DNA of 64,000 nucleotides from Plumapathes pennacea (taxonomy: Eukaryota; Cnidaria; Anthozoa; Antipatharia; Myriopathidae), in the NCBI GenBank assembly GCA_964036295.1, contig OZ038465.1, forward strand, positions 14,760,667-14,824,666, read 5' to 3'. Shown piece after piece: positions 58,078 to 64,000 of this stretch. Numbering within the stretch: position 1 is the first letter of the stretch; the number at the start of each line of letters is the position of its first letter. The notes under the pieces were generated by a model. The model searched no databases. It saw only the letters and a list, made by a program, of their open reading frames with translations, and was not told where the DNA came from. The translations under genes were made by a program, and so were the position numbers.

Positions 58078-60076
58078 GGTGAGGCACACTGAGACTACAT
58101 TTACACTAGAGCAAAACATGAATCCTGAATGTTTTAGGCCCAGTTTAAATTTGCAGTTTACACGCAAAACATGAATCCGGATCTGCTTCATTACAAATCC
58201 GGAAACTTTCGAATTCTGAGTCTAAAGTGGAAACATTGTATCCAGATCCATCCGAATACCCTTAATAGATGAATCCTGAGACAATTATGAATCTGAAAAC
58301 TTTGCTCGACTGTAAATGTAGTCTGAAACTAACATTGGTTTAGAGAATCCTGCACTTTAATCATATCAACAACTGACATTTGAAAATCACAGTGGTGGAA
58401 AAATGAAGACAATAAGGTTTATATTTTACCCCAAAAGCAGCATTTCTAAGAAAATGTGTGATTCCCAGATTGTCCTGTGTCTCATAACGACTGCCAGCAT
58501 CAAAGAAGAGGGCTAGTCTGGAACTTGGAGTGTGTGTCTCTAAAGATGCAACTTTAACACCATTTTCCAAGGTGGTGACCTTTTTGACAAGGGAGAAAAT
58601 ATATAAATATAAAATCAACAAAGCTGATTTGGTGGAATTAACACAATGAAATAAGGAATAACTAACTGTATGATCACAGCTATACCACCCGTCCCTCCAC
58701 ATTTGTGGCAGTCCATTATGTGAAACCCTATGTACTAGCCTACATGAATATACTAACGAGACAACTTGATATGAGCGCACAAGGGCATACACACATACCA
58801 AATATGGTATGATGTGTACTAAGTATATAGCGTTTTACATAGAGCCGTTTTCGGATGACTGTCGAAAACCAAAACCAAAGTAATCGCACAGGCCAATCAC
58901 AGAGACTGAGAGAAAACAGTTCGGCCAATTGGAAGCCAAAGTAATTCGCATTTGGTCTTGCGTTTGGTTTTACTTTTCAATCAGCAGTGCGAGTACACGC
59001 CATCGCTTGCGTGAGAAGTGTTTGGTTTTGGTTTTGGTTTTGTTCCTGATTGGCTGAGCATGCCGACAAACTCGTGTGGACCAATCCAAAAGCGAAGCAA
59101 ACGCAAAACCAAAGCAATCACACGATTACTTTCGACAGTCATCCGAAAACCACTCTAATGGAAAGCAAACAAACTCCACCGCACCCTGTGAAGTTTTAAC
59201 CCTTTCACTCCCAAGAGTGATCAAGTTCAATTTCTCTTTCAATTTTTCACCAATAATTTTTTCATACAGTAAGGAGAACTTTGCTTCTGATGCTTTGCTC
59301 AAATTACAGCAGATTAAACTATCAATTTTCACTACATCACTCATACAGTTTCCTCTTTAAAAGGTTGGGAGAATCTGCATTTTGAGCTTGGGAGTGAAAG
59401 GGTAAATATTCATCCAACATGGCCGCTATGGTATTACATGCAGTTATGTCAGGAATATGCAGTTATGCAGTAGACTAGACATTTTTCAGGCATTACATTT
59501 AGTGGTAGTGTAGCCCACTGCATATCTACATGTACATGGCCCCCTCCCCCCACCCCCACACTACATATTTTATATGCATTGACAGTGTACTGTATTGCCA
59601 GTTACTACCCAAACATTCATGAAGCTCTAAAGTGCACAGTTTATAAGAGAGTAAAAAAACGTAGAACATTTAAATACAGCTTGAAAATACTGTTTGTCTG
59701 ATACGTAAGAATATTGAATACACACACACATGCACGTACACAGCACTGTATACTACAGTCGCTTTAGTTAACACTGAAAAAGAAATGAACAGACCTGAAC
59801 TGATTGTGGTGTCTTCGGAGCGCTTGTACCTACTCCGATATCCTCTAAGGGTTCATTAAGAGGAACTGCTGTGCTTGCATACAACCTCGTCTGTCGAAAA
59901 ACGTAGCAATAGTTTACTCGATGTGCAAGACCGAACGTAAGTGAATAACGCAGCCTGAACTCTCAATCTTCCCAAGGTTAGATGCCAAATAAAATGGAGT
60001 ATCTTCTAACCGAAGCTGGGCTTCTTGAGCTAAGAGCTCGCGTAAATATTGGGGTAGCTCTCCTAACAGACTGCAT
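43398..60076 (-). CDS. UQCRC2: UQCRC2, complex III core protein 2 (20 exons)
   Basis: Core protein 2 is a structural M16-family subunit on the matrix side of mitochondrial ubiquinol-cytochrome c reductase. Exons in sense order: 60011-60076, 59795-59890, 58430-58579, 57681-57745, 57227-57283, 57075-57135, 56743-56806, 56167-56200, 55986-56049, 55838-55895, 49121-49219, 48399-48462, 47526-47565, 47010-47065, 46572-46614, 46109-46189, 45941-46017, 45570-45642, 44587-44667, 43398-43484. All junctions are GT/AG and in frame, giving 471 residues (human 453). The start encodes a mitochondrial presequence (MQSVRRATPIFTRALSSRS); exon 1 and its unusual GTTAGA donor are the least certain part. Matches include LENGVKVASLE, DAGSRYE, CTREHLVYSSDCLR, GSLVHAALVAD, SANYSDAGLFGFYAI, QLKGSILMNAES and SASGNVT...IDEL. 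The zinc motif HxxEH of active peptidases reads HFLRN, so it is catalytically dead, as expected. The tenth intron (6.6 kb) holds the minisatellite and transposon. Confidence 0.95.
43540..44030 (+). repeat. ACGACACGAGTGAC satellite, about 84-bp higher-order unit
   Basis: An array of CACGACACGA, GTGACGACA and CAACAAGACAA words in the last intron of UQCRC2. Blocks beginning ACTGACAACAAAAACAAAAC recur at an 84-bp step (43667, 43751). Right of 43830 the array decays to simple (ACACG)n. The 158- to 256-codon frames running through it on both strands are repeat artefacts rich in Thr/Gln or Cys/Val/Ser. Confidence 0.85.
44400..44562 (+). repeat. MITE family A, decayed copy 2
   Basis: Retains CTCAATTTTCTCAGTTCAGTTTCTCAC, GGCCTTTGATAGCTTACTGATATGAA and GTTGGGAGAATCTGCAT in order, but has lost both terminal repeats. 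Lies in the last UQCRC2 intron. Confidence 0.65.
44887..45092 (+). repeat. MITE family A, intact copy 3
   Basis: The best preserved copy. TTAACCCTTTCACTCCCAA at the left end and TTGGGAGTGAAAGGGTTAA at the right end are perfect 19-bp inverted repeats including the TTAA target. Length 206 bp. Lies in intron 18 of UQCRC2. The flank GTTCTCAGCGAATC to its left also precedes the copy at 47.38 kb. Confidence 0.9.
45213..45490 (+). repeat. TACAGT-ended element with three internal repeats
   Basis: The ends TACAGTCGAAGCT...GCGGACAC and GTGTCCGCTTACGGGAGCTTTAACTGTA are inverted copies with TA at each edge. Inside are three tandem units (starts about 45241, 45326, 45414; 85-88 bp) each with CTCGTAAGCGGACAG and GAAACCCCGTTTAAACTCTAG. 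TA flanks and AGCGGACAC ends resemble pogo/Tigger-type MITEs. No protein. Confidence 0.7.
46248..46505 (+). repeat. MITE family B, diverged copy
   Basis: Left end TAGGACGATTTTCGGATGACTGTCGAAA-like, right end a decayed inverted copy (GGACAATCATTTGAAAACAGC). Internal words ACCAATCAGAAG and CCAGTCCAAAAGCG are shared with the copy at 58.8 kb. Lies in UQCRC2 intron 15. Confidence 0.6.
46873..46966 (+). repeat. MITE family A, left half only (copy 4)
   Basis: CTTTCACTCCCAAAGTGACCAAC through CAGTAGGGTGAACTTGGCTTTTGAT matches the left half of the family; the right half is missing. Lies directly upstream (in + order) of UQCRC2 exon 14. Confidence 0.7.
47378..47433 (+). repeat. MITE family A, truncated copy 5
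   Basis: TTAACCCTTTCACTCCCAAG and the next 35 bp match family A, then the sequence becomes unrelated. The preceding GAGTTCTCAGCAAATC flank is shared with the intact copy at 44.9 kb. Confidence 0.75.
47621..47950. repeat. MITE family C with TTATTACACG ends
   Basis: The left end TTATTACACG is mirrored by CGTGTAATAA at the right end, and inside the right end GTGCAATACGGC...GTATTTTTACTCG is repeated inverted as CGAGTAAAAATAC...CCGTATTGCAC. Its left half is shared with the dispersed repeat at 23.8 kb. Lies in UQCRC2 intron 12, just upstream in + order of a CAAGATCTT-rich tract. Confidence 0.65.
48013..48225. repeat. CAAGATCTT palindrome-rich repeat
   Basis: About ten AAGATCTTG / CAAGATCTT palindromic words are spaced 15-30 bp apart, some as GATCTTGCAAAGATCTTG. 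It can fold in many ways. Lies in UQCRC2 intron 12. Confidence 0.75.
48470..48952 (+). mobile_element. 5'-truncated LINE (CR1/L2-like) 3' end
   Basis: A + strand frame ending at 48829 encodes ENRKCPVCDLDEIENEYHLI then SSCKCYKVSRAILL, the CPxC...E-x-HxL...C zinc-knuckle typical of the C-terminus of LINE reverse-transcriptase proteins. The following 3' UTR ends in ATGAAGGTCATGCCAATAAAGCTC plus short CACT repeats, a usual tail for such elements. Only the last ~120 codons remain, antisense to UQCRC2 within intron 11. It is a dead-on-arrival copy. Confidence 0.8.
49236..49266 (+). repeat. (AAAT)n microsatellite
   Basis: About seven AAAT units close to the acceptor side of UQCRC2 exon 11. Confidence 0.85.
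49481..53579. repeat. Minisatellite, about 25-bp unit, roughly 160 copies
   Basis: The unit is approximately AGTAAGGGTACCCCCTTGGT followed by TTTTTTA; the seventh base pair after AGTAAGGG alternates TA/TC. Each unit contains the near-palindrome AAGGGTACCC(CC)TT. At 4.1 kb and ~25-26 bp per unit there are about 160 units (estimate). Variants (CTAGG for TTGGT, AATGG for AAGGG) are interspersed. Blocks repeat at a higher order: the variant TAGGTTTCTTCAGTAAGAGT recurs at 51967 and 52451, a 484-bp step. It fills most of UQCRC2 intron 10 and is interrupted at its right end by a transposon. Confidence 0.95.
53580..55640. mobile_element. 2.06 kb TIR transposon nested in the minisatellite
   Basis: The ends are perfect 19-bp inverted repeats, GGGTCATTCCACAGTATTT. 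TAAG stands on both sides (53576-53579 and 55641-55644), and removing the element plus one TAAG restores a normal minisatellite unit, so the insertion boundaries are certain and the target duplication is 4 bp. Inside are eight copies of GTTGCGGAGARGAC (starts 53604, 53772, 53970, 53984, 55281 in + orientation; 55094, 55114 and 55446 inverted), probably binding sites for the missing transposase. One minus-strand frame (54586-54876) may be coding. A 4-bp duplication is known for Sola, Ginger and some Academ elements; the family is not identified. Confidence 0.88.
54586..54876 (-). CDS. Unrecognised ORF inside the transposon
   Basis: A 96-codon frame, extendable upstream by about 13 codons to a stop (reading YKAFCLLKQH), after a possible acceptor ATTAG. 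It contains FLHRVGAKMFDWPQIDDIDK and GPVRWQGNGPFETPDLEELG. The sequence looks like real globular protein rather than translated repeat. I do not recognise the family; the F-x-WP motif recalls C-terminal parts of transposon-encoded cnidarian proteins, but this is only an impression. It could be the last exon of an otherwise deleted transposase gene or a captured host exon. Confidence 0.35.
   Translation of the reverse strand: MGEHLLIKITSPPHSKFLHRVGAKMFDWPQIDDIDKVHATCVFYGPVRWQGNGPFETPDLEELGTVFQAFKEAELSLNCYTMLLFSKHEICTNIVH
55645..55832. repeat. Minisatellite, right-hand remainder
   Basis: About seven more AGTAAGGGT(A/C)CCCC units continue after the transposon. The last unit runs to within a few bases of the splice donor of UQCRC2 exon 10, so the array and the donor nearly overlap. 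Confidence 0.92.
56465..56625 (+). repeat. Diverged relative of the 23.2 kb dispersed repeat
   Basis: GAGCTAGCAGGG, TAGTAAATGAATGAAAG, TCCAAGGGAAATAGGCTTGAG and GAGATAGCAGGGTTCAACA follow the same order as GAAATAGCCGATAGTAAATGAC... at 23.17-23.30 kb. Lies in UQCRC2 intron 7. Confidence 0.6.
57331..57536 (+). repeat. MITE family A, copy 6
   Basis: CCCTTTCACTCCCAAGAGCA at the left and TTGGGAGTTGAAGGGTTA at the right; internal sequence is full length but has several changes and the left TTAA is lost. Lies in UQCRC2 intron 4. Confidence 0.8.
58024..58078. repeat. (TA)n(TG)n(TA)n microsatellite
   Basis: Compound dinucleotide run in UQCRC2 intron 3. Confidence 0.95.
58092..58324. repeat. MITE family D with AGACTACATTTACA ends
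   Basis: The 14-bp end AGACTACATTTACA is exactly mirrored at the other end (TGTAAATGTAGTCT); a GAGCAAA word follows it inside both ends. Internal sequence has several ATGAATCC/ATCCGGA words. Length 233 bp, in UQCRC2 intron 3, between the microsatellite and exon 3. Confidence 0.8.
58841..59157. repeat. MITE family B, best copy (TA-flanked)
   Basis: Left end TAGAG, two bases, then GTTTTCGGATGACTGTCG; right end is the inverse, finishing CTCTA. TA at both edges suggests a TA target duplication, as in Tc1/mariner-type elements. Inside are many AACCAAAACC and CCAATC words. Length 317 bp. Lies in UQCRC2 intron 2. Confidence 0.8.
59196..59405 (+). repeat. MITE family A, copy 7
   Basis: TTAACCCTTTCACTCCCAAG at the left and TTGGGAGTGAAAGGGTAA at the right (right TTAA eroded by one base). 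Follows MITE family B copy with about 40 bp between, within UQCRC2 intron 2. Confidence 0.88.
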
Positions 60077-61264
60077 CTCTTTTCCGTCCAACTCGCCAGA
60101 GAAAGACACCGGTATCCCATGATTCCTTCCTTCGCGAAATTCCACTGACCGGAAAAGCGTGGGCTCAAATGCTGGCGTTTTTAGTTCCGGTGGATTTTCC
60201 CGGGGGGGAGGGGCAGAGGAAAATTCCGCAACGGACGAACGCATTTCGCAGCCGCAAGCAATCAGCGGTAAAGAACACAGGCATAAATTTGTGAGACCAG
60301 TAAAATGGTGGCAGACGTTACGTTTTTATATGAAAGTAGGAAGTAATCTAAACAACTTATGGCCAAAGAAACTCCGCTCCGAAGCGTTTTTATATATTTT
60401 TCCGCCCGGCAAATATGCGATTTTGACCGCCATTTTGATCTGACCGCGCAAAGTTTTTCGATCGAGAGCCTGGGTTATGACGCCAGAGGAGGGACTCGTT
60501 TCTTGTCAAACAAAACTTTCACACAGATTTTGCAGTTGGCAAGGTGAGAATTATGCCTCATAGATGTGTTGTCGAGAAAAACGTCAAGGGAAAAAAACAA
60601 CTAAGGCAAAGAGACGCCAAAGCAATGCCAGTCCCTTCTCTGACGTTACAGACCCAGTCCCCATGTTGCTCGGTCAAGATTTCGGAATTCTGAATTCAAC
60701 CGCGTGAAAAAAGTATAAGAACACTTCGGAACAGAGTTTCTTTGAGTATAAGTTTCTTAGATCACTTCCTACTTTCATATAAAAACATAACGCCTGAAGG
60801 TTTATAGGCACTTTAAAATACTGTAGGCTGGGAGGGGGGGTTGAGTCTAAAATTTTCTGCTCCGACACTTGCAAACAGAAGGGGATGTCACTCGATATTC
60901 TCCGAGTATGAGTGTTTTGAAATATTAAACAGAAACTAGCATCACAATAAGGCATCAATAACCATCACCAGCCACATACATTCACTGTTTTATTATTCAC
61001 CATCATTGGTATATAATATAATATAAAATAATAATAATAATAATAATAATTTAATTTTTGTATATTTTGTATCCTGGTACAAGACTTCTTATATACATGT
61101 AAATTGCCAACATTTGCAGGAATTTAGATACAATATAACAATATTGTTGTAAATTTCACAAAATTTAGGTCAATAATGGAATTATATCTCAAAAATCTCT
61201 AAATGTAAAATTTTCTAAAAAAAAAAAAAGCAACAAGAATCATTCATCTAAATGATTATCAGCA
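60077..61264. other. UQCRC2 upstream region with a large inverted repeat
   Basis: This holds the UQCRC2 promoter (transcription runs leftward). CCGCCATTTTG at about 60428-60438 resembles a YY1 site, which is common in promoters of respiratory-chain genes; no TATA box is evident. Two ~90-bp arms at 60312-60402 and 60707-60796 are inverted copies of each other. Confidence 0.5.
60312..60796. repeat. Inverted repeat, ~90-bp arms, 300-bp spacer
   Basis: The left arm TTTTTATATGAAAGTAGGAAGT... AAAGAAACTC...TTCCGAAG-type sequence reappears reverse-complemented in the right arm, with about four fifths of positions matching by eye. Both arms keep an open frame giving FYMKVGS(N/D)L(N/R)NL and (K/S)KKL(R/C)SE(A/V)FLY, so they derive from one repeat family. 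Confidence 0.75.
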
Positions 61265-61592
61265 TAGAGCTGTTTTTGGGTGACAGTACAAGTAATCAAG
61301 TGATTGCTTACATTGGCTTTGCATTTGCTACGCTTTCAGAAAAACTGGTCAAAAACAAGTTCACTAAACAGCAGCAATCTTGGTCAATCAAGAGCAAAAA
61401 CATTGATTGCAGTATTCTCCAAACAAAAAAGCAATATTGTTTTCACATTGCTGATTGTTTTCTTTTTCAACATAAAACAATACACCTTAGTACCTTGGCT
61501 AATTCTGATTTGTTGAAAAACATGGTTAAGCCTCTGTGATCGGTTGGGTACTTGCTCTGGTTTTGGTTTGTTGACAGTCATCAAAAAATTAA
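61265..61592. repeat. MITE family B, diverged copy
   Basis: Starts TAGAGCTGTTTTTGGGTGACAG and ends TTGACAGTCATCAAAAAATTA, with GTGATTGCTT, AAGCAATATTG and GGTTTTGGTTTG inside. Same plan and length as the copy at 58.8 kb. Confidence 0.55.
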
Positions 61593-62611
61593 TAAACTGC
61601 TCCATAACAACTTGCAATAAACAAATAAACCTGCAATTGCTGATACTGTATGACATCCATGAATACATATATCACTGACAGTTCCTACATGCCTAGACAG
61701 TGTTGGGAATTTAACTAAACACTTGAGTTGGTGATCAGAAGTAGTTCTTATCTTCTGGCTGTTTGACAGTGTAAATGCATTCTGTCTTTCCATTCTTGTA
61801 CAAAGCTCCCTAAAAGGGGGATGATGGACATTGCATTAATGCACAAACATGAAATGTAAAAGGATGCATTTTTGGCAAACAAAACTGAAACTAAACTTTC
61901 TCATACCAACAGTTAACTTCTGAAGTTTTCCTTATTATGTTACTGTATGTCAAAGAACTTTTTGTACATAATATTATTACTCACACTAGCTATGTTGTTT
62001 ATGCAGAAATTTCATACATTGCAAATATCAAAATATATGACCATCTATGGCTATGATTTGCTAAATATCAAAGAATTGCCTCCCTCTTGTTTTTTTTTTA
62101 ATTAATTTTACAATTTATTACTTTTTCCCATGTTTTTTTTATCTGTCTGTTTGTTGCTATTATATGTATACAGTTCATGCAAAAGTGAATATTACAAACT
62201 AACAAAGTCTAATTTACCTGATCACAGTGCACAGTATTGACAATCCCAGCTAGTGGAATGCAGAGGGTTATTGGCTTGGTCTTGAAATATGCCCAACTTG
62301 AAATAGATGCCTTTTGTACTTGTTCTTCACCAAGAAGTATTGAATGCCGAGCCAGCCTTGTTCCACCCCACAAAGCCTAGTGCAAATTCTGGGATCTGCC
62401 TTTCTTCTAGCCTTGGAAAAAACAAACAAACAAACAAAACAAAAACAAAAACAAACAAACTATGCGAGGTACTTGCAAAGACCTCAACATAAACTTAATA
62501 GCCCCATGGGTACCACCCTTCTCAGCATGCATTAACAATCTATCAGAGATCCATGAAAGTCCTCAGTAAACAGGCCTACCAACTCTGAAAATGACCTAGT
62601 TCACAACTCAA
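61593..62611. other. Gene-free AT-rich stretch
   Basis: No coding frame or strong repeat. A short (CAAA)n run is at about 62419-62460. Confidence 0.5.
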
Positions 62612-62775
62612 CCCCCCCCCCCCCCCACCCCCTCCCCTTCTGTTACTCCTCAAAATTTTGGGTGAGAGTGTGCCACCAGGGACTGAAAACCCTTACCCTA
62701 AATTCAAACCAAAATTGGCAATTTTTGACCCTATTGAAAATGATCCCTTTGGGGTGGCACATACCTACAGTACAA
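62612..62775 (-). repeat. Poly-G-linked 'TCTGAAATAGGGT' repeat, copy 4 (short, inverted)
   Basis: A C run, then CAAAATTTTGGGTGAGAGTG, GGGACTGAAAACCCTTACCC, one or two degenerate units, and TTTGGGGTGGCACATACCTA. Most internal units are deleted. Confidence 0.7.
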
Positions 62776-62829
62776 CCACTTTTTTTGTTCCAACCAAATG
62801 CCCAGACATTTTCTTATCAGAAAACCTCA

Positions 62830-63165
62830 TTAATTGGACCACCTCGTTAATCCGACCAACGACCACTTTTTGAAATCTTGATGAGCTTTTCCCTTTATCA
62901 ATTCACCATTAATATGACCAAACAAAATGGAGAGCTCCAGACCTTTGTTTTGAAACAAGAAATTTGTAGCATTTTGTTCCTGTTTAAAAAACTTTTGGTT
63001 CTGTTGCAATGAAATGCATCTGCATTCTGGAAGCTCACAAAAAGTAAATAGGAAAGTAAAATTCCATCATAACTTGCATGACATAATTTGAAAAAAGGTA
63101 AGCTACAAAACTTGACCCTACCCATTAATATGACCTGGTTGTATTAACGGGGTTCCACATGTACT
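62830..63165 (+). repeat. 'TTAATCCGACCA' dispersed repeat
   Basis: CTCATTAATTGGACCACCTCGTTAATCCGACC at the left and ATTAATATGACCTGGTTGTATTAACGGGGTTCC at the right recall the ends of pogo/Tigger-like elements, similar in kind to the elements at 23.2 and 45.2 kb. Confidence 0.45.
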
Positions 63166-63235
63166 TTCAACACTGCCTCTGTTTAAATAGAAATTCTCTC
63201 TTTTGGGAACTTGTCCCTCAATTTATCTTTCATTC

Positions 63236-63690
63236 AACTTATTTAATTTATTAAATTATTTAATAAATTCGTTTATTTAATATATGAATAATTAATTAAT
63301 TTAATAAATTCATTTATTCATTGTATGAATAATTAATTATTTTAATAAATTCATTTATTAATTATATGAATAAATGAATAGCTAAATAAATGCATACATG
63401 AATGAATAAATTAATTCTGAATAAATCAATTCTGCCTGGCCCTATGCATGCTAAAGATGCATAAAATTTGCATAGTTATTATGGACGTATGGTAGTTTGA
63501 AATTTGGACTTGAATAAATTCATTCATTCACTTATACATTATTTAACCATTCATTTATTCTTTTGTTTATTTCTTTACTTGTTTTTCTTTATTCCTTCAT
63601 TCATACATTAAAGATTAATAAATAAAGTAAATATATAAAATAAATAAATAAAATAAATAAAAAATAAAAAAATAAATTTTATTCATTTTT
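63236..63690. repeat. Degenerate (TTTA)n / (AATAAATTAATT)n low-complexity tract
   Basis: Long run of TTATTTAATAAATTCATT-type words on both strands with an interruption at 63430-63520. Confidence 0.85.
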
Positions 63691-63699
63691 ATTTATTGG

Positions 63700-63800
63700 G
63701 TTTGTTGGGTTAGGTTATGGCGCCATGGTTAGGGTCAAGTAGTGTTAGGGTCAGGGTTATGGTTATTAAGGGTTATGGTTATGGGTTATGGGTTAGGAAT
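63700..63800 (+). repeat. Telomere-like degenerate GGGTTA repeats
   Basis: Words GGGTTAGG, TTAGGGTC, GGGTTATGG recur. The unit resembles the TTAGGG telomere repeat of cnidarians but is imperfect and short, so an interstitial simple repeat is more likely than a telomere fusion. Confidence 0.5.
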
Positions 63801-63817
63801 GGGGCATCCTGTCGGGG

Positions 63818-63899
63818 GAGGGGGCCTGGGATGGTGGAGGTACACCAAGGGAGGTGACGGTTGCACACAACCACGTTCACGGTCATCCCAGGCCCCCTC
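63818..63899. repeat. GC-rich hairpin, 16-bp perfect stem
   Basis: GAGGGGGCCTGGGATG (63818-63833) is followed at 63884-63899 by its exact reverse complement, with a 50-nt loop. It is very GC-rich against its AT-rich surroundings. Confidence 0.75.
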
Positions 63900-64000
63900 T
63901 CCCACCCCTCCCCTCAAATCCCATCCCTCCCCAATCACCCGTACAACCCAGTCCCTATCCACCTACCCTTCGACCAACAGCCAACCCCACTGAAGGAGGA

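Noticed and set aside
63700..63800. Telomere end or fusion point
   Set aside because: GGGTTA-like words are imperfect and few, and ordinary repeats follow; an interstitial simple repeat explains it.

Overview
The window looks like nuclear DNA from an anthozoan cnidarian, most likely a stony coral. The signs are AT-rich sequence, introns with GT/AG ends, a eukaryotic tRNA gene, metazoan genes (ALG1, fascin, UQCRC2), intronless class C receptors, and many short terminal-inverted-repeat elements plus poly-G-linked repeats of a kind common in coral genomes. The species cannot be named from the sequence alone. All gene models were assembled by hand from open frames, splice sites and recognised protein families; there is no transcript evidence.

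Layout. (1) 1-1775, + strand: the last five exons of ALG1, a mannosyltransferase of N-glycan assembly. (2) 5025-7514, +: complete two-exon fascin, with a TATA box about 50 bp upstream of the ATG. (3) 10525-13305 and 15733-18339, both -: two intronless paralogous class C (mGluR-like) receptors in tandem. (4) 18.3-30.1 kb: no gene supported; repeats, a foldback element carrying a fragment of a MADF-like domain, and a long A-rich degenerate satellite. (5) 30114-31976, 38181-38725 and 40236-40907, all +: three two-exon genes for small secreted cysteine-rich proteins. Their cysteine pattern resembles the fibulin/complement anaphylatoxin-like domain, but each protein holds only one. A tRNA-His(GTG) gene lies between the first and second. 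(6) 43398-60076, -: complete 20-exon UQCRC2 (complex III core protein 2). Its introns hold a 4 kb minisatellite, a 2.06 kb inverted-repeat transposon inserted into that minisatellite, a LINE 3' end and many MITEs. (7) 60.1-64 kb: a large inverted repeat just upstream of UQCRC2, then AT-rich repeats and a strong hairpin.

The genes do not form one pathway. ALG1 acts in the ER, fascin in actin bundles and UQCRC2 in mitochondria; these are ordinary single-copy host genes. The lineage-specific content is the receptor pair and the secreted-protein trio. Both have expanded locally by tandem duplication, and one pair in the trio shows signs of gene conversion. The candidates for something undescribed are the secreted anaphylatoxin-like family and the 2.06 kb transposon, which has a clean 4-bp target duplication and eight copies of one internal 14-bp motif.
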